64,000 nucleotides of DNA from positions 58,161 through 122,160 of the forward strand of contig REEA01000112.1 in the NCBI GenBank assembly GCA_007695305.1, in the 5' to 3' direction. The notes under the pieces were generated by a model. It was not told where the DNA came from. It made no database searches and saw nothing but the letters and a program-made list of their open reading frames with translations. Source of the stretch: Bacteroidia bacterium. GTDB taxonomy: Bacteria > Bacteroidota > Bacteroidia > Bacteroidales > UBA7960. Positions 37,993 to 47,596 of the stretch are shown here, piece after piece; the first letter of the stretch is position 1; each line of letters opens with the position of its first letter. The position numbers and the translations under genes were made by a program.

Positions 37993-39192
37993 ATGGATTT
38001 GCCCCACGAATATTTACGGCGCACAACTTTGCTTGTTGGCAGCACACTGACGGTGATGTCGGGTGCGATCATTGCACCGGCTTTGCCAGAGATTAGCCGG
38101 GCCTGGGAAGATTTACCAAATGCGGAGCTGCTTAGCAAACTCATTCTGACCCTTCCGGCTTTATTCATTGCTCTATTGGCGCCGGTTGCCGGCTATCTTG
38201 TGGATTGGTCGGGCAGGAAAAAGGTGTTGGTGTATTCGTTGTTGTTGTATGCATTTGCAGGCACAAGTGGGGCATATTTGTCGAACGTTTATCTTGTTTT
38301 GGTTGGAAGGGCTTTTCTTGGGATGGCCGTGGGGGCCTTAATGACTTCCATTGTTACCCTCATAGGCGATTATTTTGAGGGCAGGCAACGCAGTAAGTTT
38401 ATGGGTTTTCAGGCTGCTTTTGCCTCTACCGGTGGTTTGGTGTTCATTGTAACCGGAGGTGTATTGGCTGACATGCACTGGCGTTTCCCCTTTTTGATCT
38501 ATGCAGCATCCTTGATTGTTCTGGTGATGGCTGCCATATCGGTTTATGAACCGGCGCGTGTAAAGCCAGCGGGCGGGGTCCGTTTTTTGGATCGTACTTT
38601 GATCCGGGCCATGTCAAAGCAAGTATGGTGGGTATATATCATTGCATTTTTCTCCTTTGCCGTGTTTTACATGGTACCGGTGCAGTTACCTTTCATGCTC
38701 AGTGCTTTGGAAAACATCAGTAATACCCAGGTGGGCATTGCCATTGCAGCCATGAACATTACAGCCATACCCATGGCTTTTAGTTATTCGAGAGTAAAAC
38801 AGCGACTGGACTTTCCTTATATCATGGCCATTGTTTACCTGCTCGTAGGCGGTGGTTATACGGTTATCAGTTTTAGTAACTCCTACGGAGTGATGGTAAC
38901 CGGTATATTGATATGCGGACTTGGTTTCGGTATGCAGATGGCCAATATTAACTTGTGGTTGGTGCAGTTGGCTCCTGCTGTCATTCGCGGAACACTGGTA
39001 GGCTATCTGAATACATTTATTTTCCTGGGGATGTTCCTTTCTCCTGTATTTCTTCAACCATTGGTGGTAATATCCGGGCTTTACAACTCCTTTATGATTG
39101 TATCACTGCTGTTGGCAGTTTGTGCCCTGGCATTGCTTGTTAGCGGACTTAAAGGCTTTTGGAAACATAGAGGGGAAACCTCACGGATATGA
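37993..39192 (+). CDS. Major facilitator superfamily transporter
   Basis: A 399-residue inner-membrane transporter with about twelve hydrophobic helices. The start is the ATG at 37993 (MDLPHEYLRR); a TTG six codons upstream was rejected. The MFS loop 2-3 motif is present as GYLVDWSGRKKVLVYSL (about 68-84), and the drug-exporter-like opening TVMSGAIIAPALPEI suggests a proton-linked efflux pump. The substrate is unknown. It is convergent with rpe, only 14 bp apart, so neither has room for a separate long 3' region. Confidence 0.88.
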   Translation: MDLPHEYLRRTTLLVGSTLTVMSGAIIAPALPEISRAWEDLPNAELLSKLILTLPALFIALLAPVAGYLVDWSGRKKVLVYSLLLYAFAGTSGAYLSNVYLVLVGRAFLGMAVGALMTSIVTLIGDYFEGRQRSKFMGFQAAFASTGGLVFIVTGGVLADMHWRFPFLIYAASLIVLVMAAISVYEPARVKPAGGVRFLDRTLIRAMSKQVWWVYIIAFFSFAVFYMVPVQLPFMLSALENISNTQVGIAIAAMNITAIPMAFSYSRVKQRLDFPYIMAIVYLLVGGGYTVISFSNSYGVMVTGILICGLGFGMQMANINLWLVQLAPAVIRGTLVGYLNTFIFLGMFLSPVFLQPLVVISGLYNSFMIVSLLLAVCALALLVSGLKGFWKHRGETSRI

Positions 39193-39206
39193 TCACCAAA
39201 ACAATT

Positions 39207-39860
39207 TCAGGTGAGATACTTGAGTCTTTTGATGGTGTCAAGTGGGTTTTCGGATTGGAATACTGCGCTTCCGGCCACAATAATATCCGCACCTTCTTTC
39301 ACCAGTTTTGTTGCATTGACAGTGTCTACACCACCATCCACTTCGATCAGCAGATCCGGGTTTAGTGCTTCTTTCATCTGTTTAAGCGTCCGGATTCTGC
39401 TATACGTGCTTTCAATAAAGCCCTGGCCTCCAAAACCGGGATTTACCGACATGAGCAACACGTAATCAACAAACGGCAGGATGCCTTGCAATAGTTCAAC
39501 GTTGTTGTGTGGATTAATCACTACACCTGCTTTCATCCCCAGTGCTTTGATTTGCTGTATGCTACGGTGGAGGTGCGGACATGTTTCGTAGTGAACGCTC
39601 AGCCAATCGGCCCCAGCCTCCTTGAAATCATTCAGGTATTGATCCGGATTGCTGATCATCAGATGGACATCCAGGGGTTTCCGGGCGATGGACTTAATTT
39701 GTTTTATGATGGAAAAGCCGAAAGAAATGTTTGGCACAAAGTGTCCGTCCATCACATCCACATGGAACAGGTCGGCATGACTTTCATTCACCATCAATAC
39801 ATCGTTTTCTAGTCTTAAGAAGTTGGCTGCCAGAAGTGAAGGTGCTACCAGGTGTTGCAT
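39207..39860 (-). CDS. rpe: Ribulose-phosphate 3-epimerase
   Basis: A 217-residue TIM-barrel enzyme of the pentose phosphate pathway interconverting ribulose 5-phosphate and xylulose 5-phosphate. Family motifs are complete: SLLAANFLRL at the start, HVDVMDGHFVPN (metal ligands and catalytic Asp), DVHLMI, MSVNPGFGGQGF and EVDGGV near the end. Length is standard. It lies 35 bp downstream of the second sigma factor gene, so the two are probably co-transcribed. Confidence 0.96.
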   Translation of the reverse strand: MQHLVAPSLLAANFLRLENDVLMVNESHADLFHVDVMDGHFVPNISFGFSIIKQIKSIARKPLDVHLMISNPDQYLNDFKEAGADWLSVHYETCPHLHRSIQQIKALGMKAGVVINPHNNVELLQGILPFVDYVLLMSVNPGFGGQGFIESTYSRIRTLKQMKEALNPDLLIEVDGGVDTVNATKLVKEGADIIVAGSAVFQSENPLDTIKRLKYLT

Positions 39861-39895
39861 GTTCGTGCAGTGATTAATAATGTTTTAGCGTATAG

Positions 39896-40762
39896 TTAGC
39901 CAAGATAGCTTTTCAGGATTTTACATTTAGATGTTTGTTTCAGGTGTCGCAAGCCCCTTTCTTTGATCTGTCTTGCTCTTTCCCGGGTCAGGTTCAGTTT
40001 TTCCCCAATTTCTTCCAGGGTATGTGGTGAAAGACCATTCAGTCCGAAGTAATGGATAATTACTTCAGCTTCCCTTTGCGGAAGGGTAGCGATGGTTCGT
40101 TCTATTTCCCGCTTCAGTGATTCGTAGAGCAGTCCGTTTTCCGGAGTATTGCTATCCTCTTCGTTATAAATAACCTCATACATATCGGATTCTTCACCAT
40201 CCAGCAGAGGTGCATCCATAGAAAGATGTCTTCCGCTGTGCTTCAGGGCATCTCTGACTTCTTCAATGGTAATATCCAGCAAATCTGCGATTTCCTCCGG
40301 ATTCGGTTCCCGTTCGAACTTCTGCTCCAGTTGGCTGAATGCTTTGTTCACCTTATTAATGCTGCCGATTTTGTTTAGAGGTAATCTGACAATACGCGCT
40401 TGTTCAGCGAGTGCCTGCAGAATGGATTGCCTGATCCACCAAACGGCATAGGAGATAAATTTGAAACCTTTCGTTTCATCAAAGCGCTCGGCGGCTTTCA
40501 TCAAACCCATATTGCCTTCATTGATAAGGTCTGGAAGACTGAGTCCTTGATTTTGGTATTGTTTGGAAACGGAAACCACGAAGCGGAGGTTGGCTTTACA
40601 CAATTTTTCCAGTGCGATCTTATCGCCTTTTTTGATGCGTTGTGCAAGCTTCACCTCTTCCTCAGCCGAGATGAGGCCAACTTTTGCTATTTCTTGCAGG
40701 TATTTGTCCAATGATGCGGTATCCCTGTTCGTGACCTGCTTAACAATTTTAAGTTGTCTCAT
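39896..40762 (-). CDS. rpoD: RpoD-family RNA polymerase sigma factor (copy 2)
   Basis: A 288-residue sigma factor of the same length and layout as the copy at 21.1 kb, also without region 1.1. Region 1.2 ([15 protein letters not shown]) is identical and region 2.3-2.4 nearly so ([20 protein letters not shown]). Region 3 and the linker ([20 protein letters not shown]) differ clearly, as does the end of region 4.2 ([18 protein letters not shown]). It lies behind rpsO and pnp and ahead of rpe. The rpsO, pnp, sigma order is familiar from other Bacteroidetes for the main sigma gene, so I give this copy the symbol rpoD with caution. Confidence 0.9.
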   Translation of the reverse strand: MRQLKIVKQVTNRDTASLDKYLQEIAKVGLISAEEEVKLAQRIKKGDKIALEKLCKANLRFVVSVSKQYQNQGLSLPDLINEGNMGLMKAAERFDETKGFKFISYAVWWIRQSILQALAEQARIVRLPLNKIGSINKVNKAFSQLEQKFEREPNPEEIADLLDITIEEVRDALKHSGRHLSMDAPLLDGEESDMYEVIYNEEDSNTPENGLLYESLKREIERTIATLPQREAEVIIHYFGLNGLSPHTLEEIGEKLNLTRERARQIKERGLRHLKQTSKCKILKSYLG

Positions 40763-40830
40763 ATAGATAAGGTTGACAAGGGGTGGCTATATACATAAAT
40801 ACGCAAAAGTCACCTGCAGGGTTGCATTAT

Positions 40831-40861
40831 GGGATGGGTCATCAAGCGGATGACCCATCCC
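40831..40861 (-). other. Perfect 13-bp stem-loop behind pnp
   Basis: GGGATGGGTCATC at 40831-40843 and its exact complement at 40849-40861 enclose a 5-nt loop. It lies 9 bp after the pnp stop. No T run follows on either strand, so it is not a standard intrinsic terminator. A 3' stability element or processing site is more likely. Confidence 0.75.
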
Positions 40862-40869
40862 GGAATACT

Positions 40870-43020
40870 TTACCCCCGTCGATTTTTGTCATCGCGGGGT
40901 AGCAGCACTTTCCTGGAAAGCTTCAGCTTGCCTGTTTTTTTGTCTAAGTCCAGCAACTTGACTTCGATAATGTCACCTACTTTTAAGCCGCTGTCTTCAA
41001 CGGTATCAAGTCTTCTCCATTCAATCTCGCTAATGTGAAGCAAGCCTTCCTTGCCGGGTAGAATTTCAATGAACATACCAAAAGGCACAATGCTTTTGAT
41101 CTTTCCTTCATACACCTGGCCGATTTCGGGAACGGCAATGATACCCTTGATTTTTTGTACGACAAAGTCGATAGATTCTTTGTTTTCAGAAACGATGTCG
41201 ACGACACCATAATCTCCGACTTCTTCAATAACAATGGTTGCACCGCTTTCCTTTTGCAGCTCCTGTATCACTTTCCCACCCGGTCCGATAATGGCGCCGA
41301 TGAATTCTTTGGGTACGGTCAGTTTAATGATCCTGGGTACATGTGGTTTGTATTCTTCCCTTGGGGTGGACATGGTTTTCTCCATCTCTCTGAGGATATG
41401 GAGCCGGCCTTCACGCGCCTGCGCCAGTGCTTCTTCCAGCACTTCATAGCGAAGGCCATCTATTTTGATGTCCATCTGGCAGGCAGTAATACCGTCAACG
41501 GTTCCTGTAACTTTAAAGTCCATGTCACCCAAGTGGTCTTCATCACCCAGGATATCGGAGAGGATAGCATATTTGCCTGTTTCGGTGTCAGCGATCATAC
41601 CCATGGCGATACCGGATACGGGTTTTGAGATTTTTACCCCGGCATCCATCAGTGCCAGGGTGCCGGCACAAACAGTAGCCATCGATGATGATCCGTTGGA
41701 TTCAAGGATATCTGATACAACCCTTATGGTATAAGGGTTGTCGTTGCCGTTAGGCAGCACCGGCTTCAGTGCCCGCATGGCCAGGTTTCCGTGGCCAATT
41801 TCCCTGCGGCTTGTAAAACGCATCATTTTCACCTCTCCTGTTGAAAAGGGCGGAAAGTTGTAGTGCAGCAGGAATTTGCTTTTCCCTTCTATCACTGCAC
41901 CGTCAATGGTTTGTTCATCCAGTTTGGTGCCCAGGGTAACTGTTGTTAGAGACTGAGTTTCACCACGTGTAAAAATGGCAGATCCATGCGCTGCCGGCAG
42001 ATAGTCCACTTCCGTCCAGATATCACGAATTTCGTCGGGTTTTCTGCCATCAAGTCTGATCTGCTTATCCAGGACAAAGTTCCTGATGGCCTTTTTCTGG
42101 ATGTCTCCAAAATATTTTTTAATAAGGTCTCCTTTTTCTTCCCGTTCTTCCTCGGAAAGTCCTTCCAGATATCCGGTCAGCACGTTGTCGATGGTTTCCC
42201 TCCGCAAATGCTTGTCGTTGATGCACTGGCTGGCAATGTCATATAGTTTTCCGTATAGTGCATTTTGCATGTTTGCCAGTAGCTCTTCATCCGACTCTTG
42301 TGGCGGATATTCCCTTTTGGGGCTGGATTTTGCCACTTCTGCAGCCAGCTCTGACTGCACGCGGCATTGTAATTTGATAACTTCATGGGCTTTCTTAATG
42401 GCATCGAGCAATTCCTTTTCGGAAATCTCTTTCAATTCGCCTTCCACCATCACAATGTTTTCCATTGTGCCGGCCACGATAATATCTATGTCGGCATTGG
42501 CCAGTTCTTTCATGCCCGGGTTAACGACAAAGTTATCATCGATACGGGCAACTCTTACTTCGGAGATCGGTCCGTTAAACGGGATGTCGGATACACAGAT
42601 GGCCGCGGAGGCTGCCAGTCCTGCGAGTGCATCGGGCAGGGTATCTTTCCCGGCTGAAATCAGGGAAATCAATATCTGGGTTTCTGCCTGGTAATTATCG
42701 GGGAACATGGGTCTCAGGGCTCTGTCAACCAGTCTGGAAATCAATATTTCGTGTTCTGATGGTCGCGCTTCGCGTTTGAAAAAGCCCCCGGGGAAGCGAC
42801 CGGCAGCTGCATATTTTTCCTGGTAGTCAACCGAAAGTGGTAAAAAAGATTGGCCCTCCTTTACCTCCGTTTTTGCTACTACAGTGGCAAGTAGCATGGT
42901 ATCACCCATGCGCAACACCACTGATCCGTCTGCCTGCTTGGCAAGTTTTCCTGTTTCTAATGTGATGATCTTTCCATCACCTAAGTCAATACTCTTCTGA
43001 ATCCCAATTTGTTTACTCAT
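40870..43020 (-). CDS. pnp: Polyribonucleotide nucleotidyltransferase (PNPase)
   Basis: A 716-residue 3'-to-5' phosphorolytic exoribonuclease. The ATG at 43020 ([16 protein letters not shown]) fits the family; an ATG 11 codons upstream was not used. Two RNase PH domains are visible (first opening [20 protein letters not shown], second containing [15 protein letters not shown] and the catalytic core MDFKVTGT), then the KH domain ([17 protein letters not shown]) and the S1 domain ([20 protein letters not shown]), with a basic tail [11 protein letters not shown]. Gene order rpsO, pnp is standard, but a strong terminator separates the two here. Confidence 0.97.
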   Translation of the reverse strand: MSKQIGIQKSIDLGDGKIITLETGKLAKQADGSVVLRMGDTMLLATVVAKTEVKEGQSFLPLSVDYQEKYAAAGRFPGGFFKREARPSEHEILISRLVDRALRPMFPDNYQAETQILISLISAGKDTLPDALAGLAASAAICVSDIPFNGPISEVRVARIDDNFVVNPGMKELANADIDIIVAGTMENIVMVEGELKEISEKELLDAIKKAHEVIKLQCRVQSELAAEVAKSSPKREYPPQESDEELLANMQNALYGKLYDIASQCINDKHLRRETIDNVLTGYLEGLSEEEREEKGDLIKKYFGDIQKKAIRNFVLDKQIRLDGRKPDEIRDIWTEVDYLPAAHGSAIFTRGETQSLTTVTLGTKLDEQTIDGAVIEGKSKFLLHYNFPPFSTGEVKMMRFTSRREIGHGNLAMRALKPVLPNGNDNPYTIRVVSDILESNGSSSMATVCAGTLALMDAGVKISKPVSGIAMGMIADTETGKYAILSDILGDEDHLGDMDFKVTGTVDGITACQMDIKIDGLRYEVLEEALAQAREGRLHILREMEKTMSTPREEYKPHVPRIIKLTVPKEFIGAIIGPGGKVIQELQKESGATIVIEEVGDYGVVDIVSENKESIDFVVQKIKGIIAVPEIGQVYEGKIKSIVPFGMFIEILPGKEGLLHISEIEWRRLDTVEDSGLKVGDIIEVKLLDLDKKTGKLKLSRKVLLPRDDKNRRG

Positions 43021-43067
43021 CTTCTTTTCTCTCGTCTTAAATATATGAAACATTAATATGTTTAGAT

Positions 43068-43099
43068 AAAAAAACAGGCAATTAACGAGTAATTGCCTG
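43068..43099 (-). terminator. Intrinsic terminator between rpsO and pnp
   Basis: CAGGCAATTA at 43075-43084 pairs perfectly with TAATTGCCTG at 43090-43099 around a 5-nt loop. On the minus strand it runs into seven T. It should end rpsO transcripts, letting only read-through reach pnp. Confidence 0.92.
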
Positions 43100-43116
43100 C
43101 CCTGTTAATGGTAACC

Positions 43117-43386
43117 TTACTTTCTAAGGTTAAGCTTTTTGATAATCGCTCTGTAACGTTCTATGTCGTTATTCTTCAGATAATTGAGCAGTTTTCTCCT
43201 TTTCCCTACCAATAAAACCAGTGAACGACGGGTGTTTATGTCCTTTTTGTTGGTTTTCAAATGATTTGTCAAGTGCTTGATGCGATGGGTAAACAACGCA
43301 ACCTGGCTTTCCGGAGAACCGGTATCGGAGTCCCCGTCGCCATATTCCTTGAAAATACTCTTCTTGATTTCCGGATTTAAGTACAT
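43117..43386 (-). CDS. rpsO: 30S ribosomal protein S15
   Basis: An 89-residue protein of the small ribosomal subunit, standard length. The conserved core DTGSPESQVALFTHRI (about residues 21-36), the LTNHLKTNKKDINTRRSL segment that contacts 16S rRNA, and the RRKLLNYLKN end are all present. It has its own -33/-7 promoter and terminator, so it is a separate transcription unit upstream of pnp. Confidence 0.97.
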   Translation of the reverse strand: MYLNPEIKKSIFKEYGDGDSDTGSPESQVALFTHRIKHLTNHLKTNKKDINTRRSLVLLVGKRRKLLNYLKNNDIERYRAIIKKLNLRK

Positions 43387-43441
43387 TTTTACAAAGTTTT
43401 TTAGTCTTTTCTTCTTGATTTTTCCATGAATTACAGGCCTG

Positions 43442-43472
43442 CAAAAGTACGAACTATTTTTATTATAACCAA
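43442..43472 (-). promoter_or_regulatory. Promoter of rpsO
   Basis: On the minus strand TTG (43472-43470) and TACTTTTG (43449-43442) are separated by 20 bp, the expected Bacteroidetes -33/-7 layout. The leader to the ATG at 43386 is about 50 nt. Confidence 0.6.
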
Positions 43473-43600
43473 GTTTTTAAAAAATATTTCTTTGCTACTG
43501 TTGTTACAGTTTTATCATCCATTTTATGCCTGTTATCATTTTGCGCTTCAGGCATCATTTACTTCTTTTTATTATTGGTCATTAGCCCTTCGTGCGATCA

Positions 43601-44245
43601 TTAATCGGCTTTGGCATCAAAGCCGGAAACGATATTTTCCGGATTCCATTTGTCTTTTGGTGTCGGATATTCGGCGGGGTATCCGATGGGTATCACATTG
43701 AGTGGAATCACATGGTCGGGTATTTGCAGTGTTTCTCTCACAACGTGCATCCGTTCAGCGTATGGATATACGCCTGTCCATACAGCACCGAGGCCCAATG
43801 CATGGGCAGCCAGCAAAAGGTTTTGTGTGGCCGCGCTGCAGTCCATTACCCAGTTCATTTTTTGTTCTTCATTCGGGCTCCCTTTACCCGTATCGCCGCA
43901 AACTACGATAGCCAGCTGTGCATGGCCAAGCATCTTCGCGTAGGGAAGTCCTGCGGCCAACCGGTCGAGCTTTTCCCTGTCTTTAACAATATAAAATAGC
44001 CAGGGTTGCACATTTCTTGACGATGGAGCAGCCATGGCGGCCCTCAAAAGTTCTCTGATTTTTTCATCCGGAACCGGATCGTCTGAATAATTCCGGATAC
44101 TGGTGCGACCGTGAATATTTTCCAAAACATACTTATCACTGTCGGCAGATGAGGTACACAATAGGATCAACATGGTTATGACAATTATTTTTGAAAGGAG
44201 CATAAAAGCAATGATCCAGGCTTTGTATTTTGTTTTGAAGATCAT
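43601..44245 (-). CDS. Exported nitroreductase-family protein
   Basis: A 214-residue protein from the ATG at 44245; an ATG 14 codons upstream (44287), 6 bp after the DUF5916 stop, is also possible. Residues about 9-30 form one hydrophobic helix ending in a cysteine (LILLC), which looks like a signal peptide or anchor. The nitroreductase fold follows: GRTSIRNYSDDPV (FMN contacts), MAAPSSRNVQPWLF, ALGLGAVWTG and PLNVIPIGYPAEYP. Family members are FMN/NAD(P)H reductases, usually cytoplasmic, so export is odd although known in Bacteroidetes. The substrate is unknown. It lies downstream of the DUF5916 gene on the same strand. Confidence 0.82.
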   Translation of the reverse strand: MIFKTKYKAWIIAFMLLSKIIVITMLILLCTSSADSDKYVLENIHGRTSIRNYSDDPVPDEKIRELLRAAMAAPSSRNVQPWLFYIVKDREKLDRLAAGLPYAKMLGHAQLAIVVCGDTGKGSPNEEQKMNWVMDCSAATQNLLLAAHALGLGAVWTGVYPYAERMHVVRETLQIPDHVIPLNVIPIGYPAEYPTPKDKWNPENIVSGFDAKAD

Positions 44246-44293
44246 GTTTATGGAATATGTGTGATGTTCGGGGGTTGATGAATACATTTCAGT

Positions 44294-46768
44294 TTATCCC
44301 TGAAAGATTTGCCGGTTCAGTCGCTGAATCGACTGAAAATCCAGATAATATAATATCCTGAGCGACAAACTATTGATTTGCGGATGTCCAAGCATTTCCC
44401 GGAAATTGTCGATATAGCCGGGATAGACTTCATCTTCTCTGTGGTCGATCACATTTTTCCAACCGACGGTCATTTGGCTGCCGGGTGCAAAGTGCCAGGT
44501 AATCAGGAAGTCGATGGTAAAAGCATTGTAATTAATGTCGCGGGCAGCCAGATCCCGGGCCAGCGGATCAAGCCTGCCATCCTGAGTGAGCAGATAGTAT
44601 TGACCATCATATTCCACCCTTGACCAATAATGCCTGAGGTTAAAATCCATCGAAAGGTCATTGGTAAAAACGAAGGTGGTTCGCAACGTATTTGTGATCG
44701 TAGGCGACTGCCGCCGGCCAAAGAAGATGGAATCTGCATGGCTGTGCGACACATAGCCAATATCGTTGACCCGTTCATTGTAAGTAAATCCATAGGAAGT
44801 GTTCAAACGGTCACTCACCCTCACGGTTGGTCTGATCATCAAACCAAAGATATCCTGCTTTTCTGCCGAATGAGATCTGGAAAACTGGAAACTGCCATCA
44901 AAAAATAATTGCCTTCTGTAGTCGGACGAATAGGTCATATGCATGCTGAATGCTTCATCAGTCCTGAGGTATCTGCCGGGCACACGGGGTTCAAAATAAT
45001 CACGTTCGCCCCTAGGTTGATAACGGGTATTGAGGCTGATGTGAAAACGGGTGTCAAATAACACCATCATATTATGACCAATTTCCAGTGTGGTAAACCT
45101 CCTGGGCTCATACAAACGGGCGTAGTTGATATTTAAAGAATTGGTTAAACGCCAGAAACGCCAGAACGGGTCAAAAATATTGTAGCTGAAAGTGAAACCA
45201 TCGTTCATTTGGTTGTTTCGCCTCAAGAAACCCATATCGTTCTGATCGTAGGTGTTGCTGATGACATTTCTGCTGTAATGGTAGCGCCAGTTTCCACCCA
45301 CTTTGCCTGCCTGCACATCGTATTTATATCCAAAGTCATTCTTGTTTCCGCTGTAGTACTGCTGACTGAGTGCTCCTGAGCCGCTGATACGAAACATATT
45401 GCTTCGATCCAGCAGCCTGAACTCCGTACCTGTAACGTTGGCAGTATATCCCTTTTCCGAGCCGGCCACATTGGTATTGACAAGGCTGACGAAGGAGTTA
45501 TTGGGGAGGCTTTGATCCAGCACCACAAGGTTGTAGTTTGTAAAGGGCTGCGTGTTAATTTCCCTGGTTTCACCGGTGATGGTGTCTTTCAAAACGGCAT
45601 GGCTGGCTGCGGTCATGGCATTAAAAACACCCAGACCAAGTCCGCCGGCTGTACGCCCTGATAACTTGGTGGCGTTGATCAGACGTGTTTCCAGCGGATT
45701 CTCACGGATGACCTCATCGTTCTCCAGCTCCCGGCTGGCTTTATGGTAGCTGCGTGGCCTGTCGCCGATACGTCTCGAGTAAAAAAGGTCTGCTCTCTCA
45801 AACAATTCAATGCCCTCTGTAAAGAACTGCCTGTTTTCATCGTACTTAATTTCAAATGGCGTGAGGTTCAAAACTTTTGCATCCGATTGCACCTGGCCAA
45901 AGTCGGGAATGAGGGTCATATCCATAGTGAAACTATGACTGATGCCATACTTGAGGTCGATACCACCATTAAATGAATTTGCCCATCCGCGGTCAAAGCC
46001 GTTTTTTTCCAGGTAATTGGACAGGTAAGGATATAACGCCAATCTTACCGGGGGCGTGATCCCACTCAAGCCGGTGAGCTTGCCCATATAAGCCATGTTG
46101 TCGCCAATACGCCGGTCAACGTAATTCCAGCTTGAGGTCTCTCTGGTCCTGCGTATCTCTCTCCAAAAATTGATGCCCCATTCCTGTGTATCACCTCTTG
46201 GGAAACGTAAAGCTGCATAGGGAATTTTAAACTCCGCGATCCACCCTTCATCAGTGATGCCAACGGCGCTAATCCACACTGCATCCCAGTTCAGGTCGCC
46301 GTGTCTCCCGCGCCCCGACAGGTTGGCATCTGTTTGTACACCTGATGCTGACACCTGGAAACGAAACCCTGAGATACCATCATCGAAGGGATTGATATCG
46401 ATGTAAAACCGGTCAGCGTTCAAATTATCTCCGGAATTTCGCAACCCCAACTCCCGGAGGATACTATCGGGACTGATGTCAAACATTTTTGCCGCGATAT
46501 ATATCGCTTCATCATCATATAAAATCCTGACCTGTGTGTCAAAGGTTGCCGGACGGTCGTTGTGGGGCTCAAATTGATAAAATCCGGCAGCTATGTATGC
46601 TTTTTCCCAGACCGGGTCACGCATGGTGCCGTCAATCTGTGGGGGAGTAGCGGTGCGCACCGCCACCAGATCTTTACGTTGGGTGTTCAAAGCTGCCAAA
46701 CAGTTCGCCGAAAAAAGGACAAAGACAAATACCAAAAATATGCAGAATGAATATATGCGGATCATCAT
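44294..46768 (-). CDS. DUF5916 outer-membrane protein with CBM9-like N-terminal domain
   Basis: An 824-residue exported protein. The start is the ATG at 46768, or the one at 46765, giving the signal peptide MMIRIYSFCIFLVFVFVL; a much longer reading adds 115 residues with no homology and was rejected. Residues about 45-240 look like a carbohydrate-binding-9-type domain (PPQIDGTMRDPVWEKAY, then LYDDEAIYIAAKMFD). The remainder is DUF5916, rich in alternating beta strands of an outer-membrane barrel and ending in an aromatic-rich segment (LRILYYLDFQS). The function is unknown; the domains suggest glycan binding or passage at the surface. It is the upstream neighbour of the nitroreductase-like gene. 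Confidence 0.85.
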   Translation of the reverse strand: MMIRIYSFCIFLVFVFVLFSANCLAALNTQRKDLVAVRTATPPQIDGTMRDPVWEKAYIAAGFYQFEPHNDRPATFDTQVRILYDDEAIYIAAKMFDISPDSILRELGLRNSGDNLNADRFYIDINPFDDGISGFRFQVSASGVQTDANLSGRGRHGDLNWDAVWISAVGITDEGWIAEFKIPYAALRFPRGDTQEWGINFWREIRRTRETSSWNYVDRRIGDNMAYMGKLTGLSGITPPVRLALYPYLSNYLEKNGFDRGWANSFNGGIDLKYGISHSFTMDMTLIPDFGQVQSDAKVLNLTPFEIKYDENRQFFTEGIELFERADLFYSRRIGDRPRSYHKASRELENDEVIRENPLETRLINATKLSGRTAGGLGLGVFNAMTAASHAVLKDTITGETREINTQPFTNYNLVVLDQSLPNNSFVSLVNTNVAGSEKGYTANVTGTEFRLLDRSNMFRISGSGALSQQYYSGNKNDFGYKYDVQAGKVGGNWRYHYSRNVISNTYDQNDMGFLRRNNQMNDGFTFSYNIFDPFWRFWRLTNSLNINYARLYEPRRFTTLEIGHNMMVLFDTRFHISLNTRYQPRGERDYFEPRVPGRYLRTDEAFSMHMTYSSDYRRQLFFDGSFQFSRSHSAEKQDIFGLMIRPTVRVSDRLNTSYGFTYNERVNDIGYVSHSHADSIFFGRRQSPTITNTLRTTFVFTNDLSMDFNLRHYWSRVEYDGQYYLLTQDGRLDPLARDLAARDINYNAFTIDFLITWHFAPGSQMTVGWKNVIDHREDEVYPGYIDNFREMLGHPQINSLSLRILYYLDFQSIQRLNRQIFQG

Positions 46769-46820
46769 AAAAACAAAACCCCAAAAATATGAAACCGGGG
46801 GCAAAGGTATAACAAAAGGA

Positions 46821-47489
46821 TCACAATGGAATATCGGGTTGATCAATAAAATCAATATGATCAAACCAAAATGTGATGTGACTGAGCCTTTTGTCAGAAA
46901 TATACCTGATTTTTCCCGTGGGGAATGGGGTTTTTGCCTGATAAAACCTGATGGCAGAAAGATCCCGGTGAATATACCACAACGAAGGCCGGTAGCCTGC
47001 TTCATTTTCCGAGAACCCGGCAACAACAATTCGGCCGTCAGGATGAAATGCCGCTTCTTCAAATATGCAGACAGGACCGCAAAAGAGCATTCTTTTCCTG
47101 ATTTTTTCTTCAAAGCTTATCAGTCCTACCTCCATATCCGGCTCTCTGCCTGCATAATATATTGTTCCATCATCTTTTACTTCCAACACACTGTGGTAGC
47201 TGTCGAGATCGATGGCCAACAGGGAGTCTGCTGAATATACATAAAGGGAAGCAAACAGGGTGTCGGTCAGGGGATCATATGGGTACTCCACCTTGTATGA
47301 CCGGTCAAAGCTGCCCGCTTTTTCAAATTCATCCAAACTGAGGTCATAATAGGCCAGCCAGCGTTGCAAACGTTGGTCAGGCCATGCTTCTTCTTTTTCA
47401 TTGCTGCCGCAGGCATTCATTATGATCATCAGCAATAGTGCAGGCACATAAAATGCCTTTGCAATACGATATTGTTTATACTTTTCCAT
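46821..47489 (-). CDS. Predicted lipoprotein of unknown function
   Basis: A 222-residue protein starting at the ATG at 47489 (an ATG four codons earlier is possible). The N terminus is a lipoprotein signal (VPALLLMIIMNAC, lipid-bearing Cys27). The mature part has no recognised domain; it contains several aromatic-rich strand-like segments (LFASLYVYSADSLLAIDLDS, DDGTIYYAGREPD) that could form a small propeller or beta-sandwich. It sits between the DUF5916 and serine-hydrolase genes on the same strand, with gaps of 52 and 107 bp. Probably membrane-attached. Confidence 0.7.
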   Translation of the reverse strand: MEKYKQYRIAKAFYVPALLLMIIMNACGSNEKEEAWPDQRLQRWLAYYDLSLDEFEKAGSFDRSYKVEYPYDPLTDTLFASLYVYSADSLLAIDLDSYHSVLEVKDDGTIYYAGREPDMEVGLISFEEKIRKRMLFCGPVCIFEEAAFHPDGRIVVAGFSENEAGYRPSLWYIHRDLSAIRFYQAKTPFPTGKIRYISDKRLSHITFWFDHIDFIDQPDIPL

Positions 47490-47596
47490 CGTTTTAAGCA
47501 TGCTTTCCGCCCAATTTCATTTTATTCTGAACATATTGCCTGTTTTATTCTTGCTGAATGGGAAATACCATCATCATTTCCAAAAGCTTATAATGA

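Noticed and set aside
46768..47113. 115-codon N-terminal extension of the DUF5916 gene
   Set aside because: It overlaps the lipoprotein gene in another frame and would bury the signal peptide; the ATG at 46768 is the better start.
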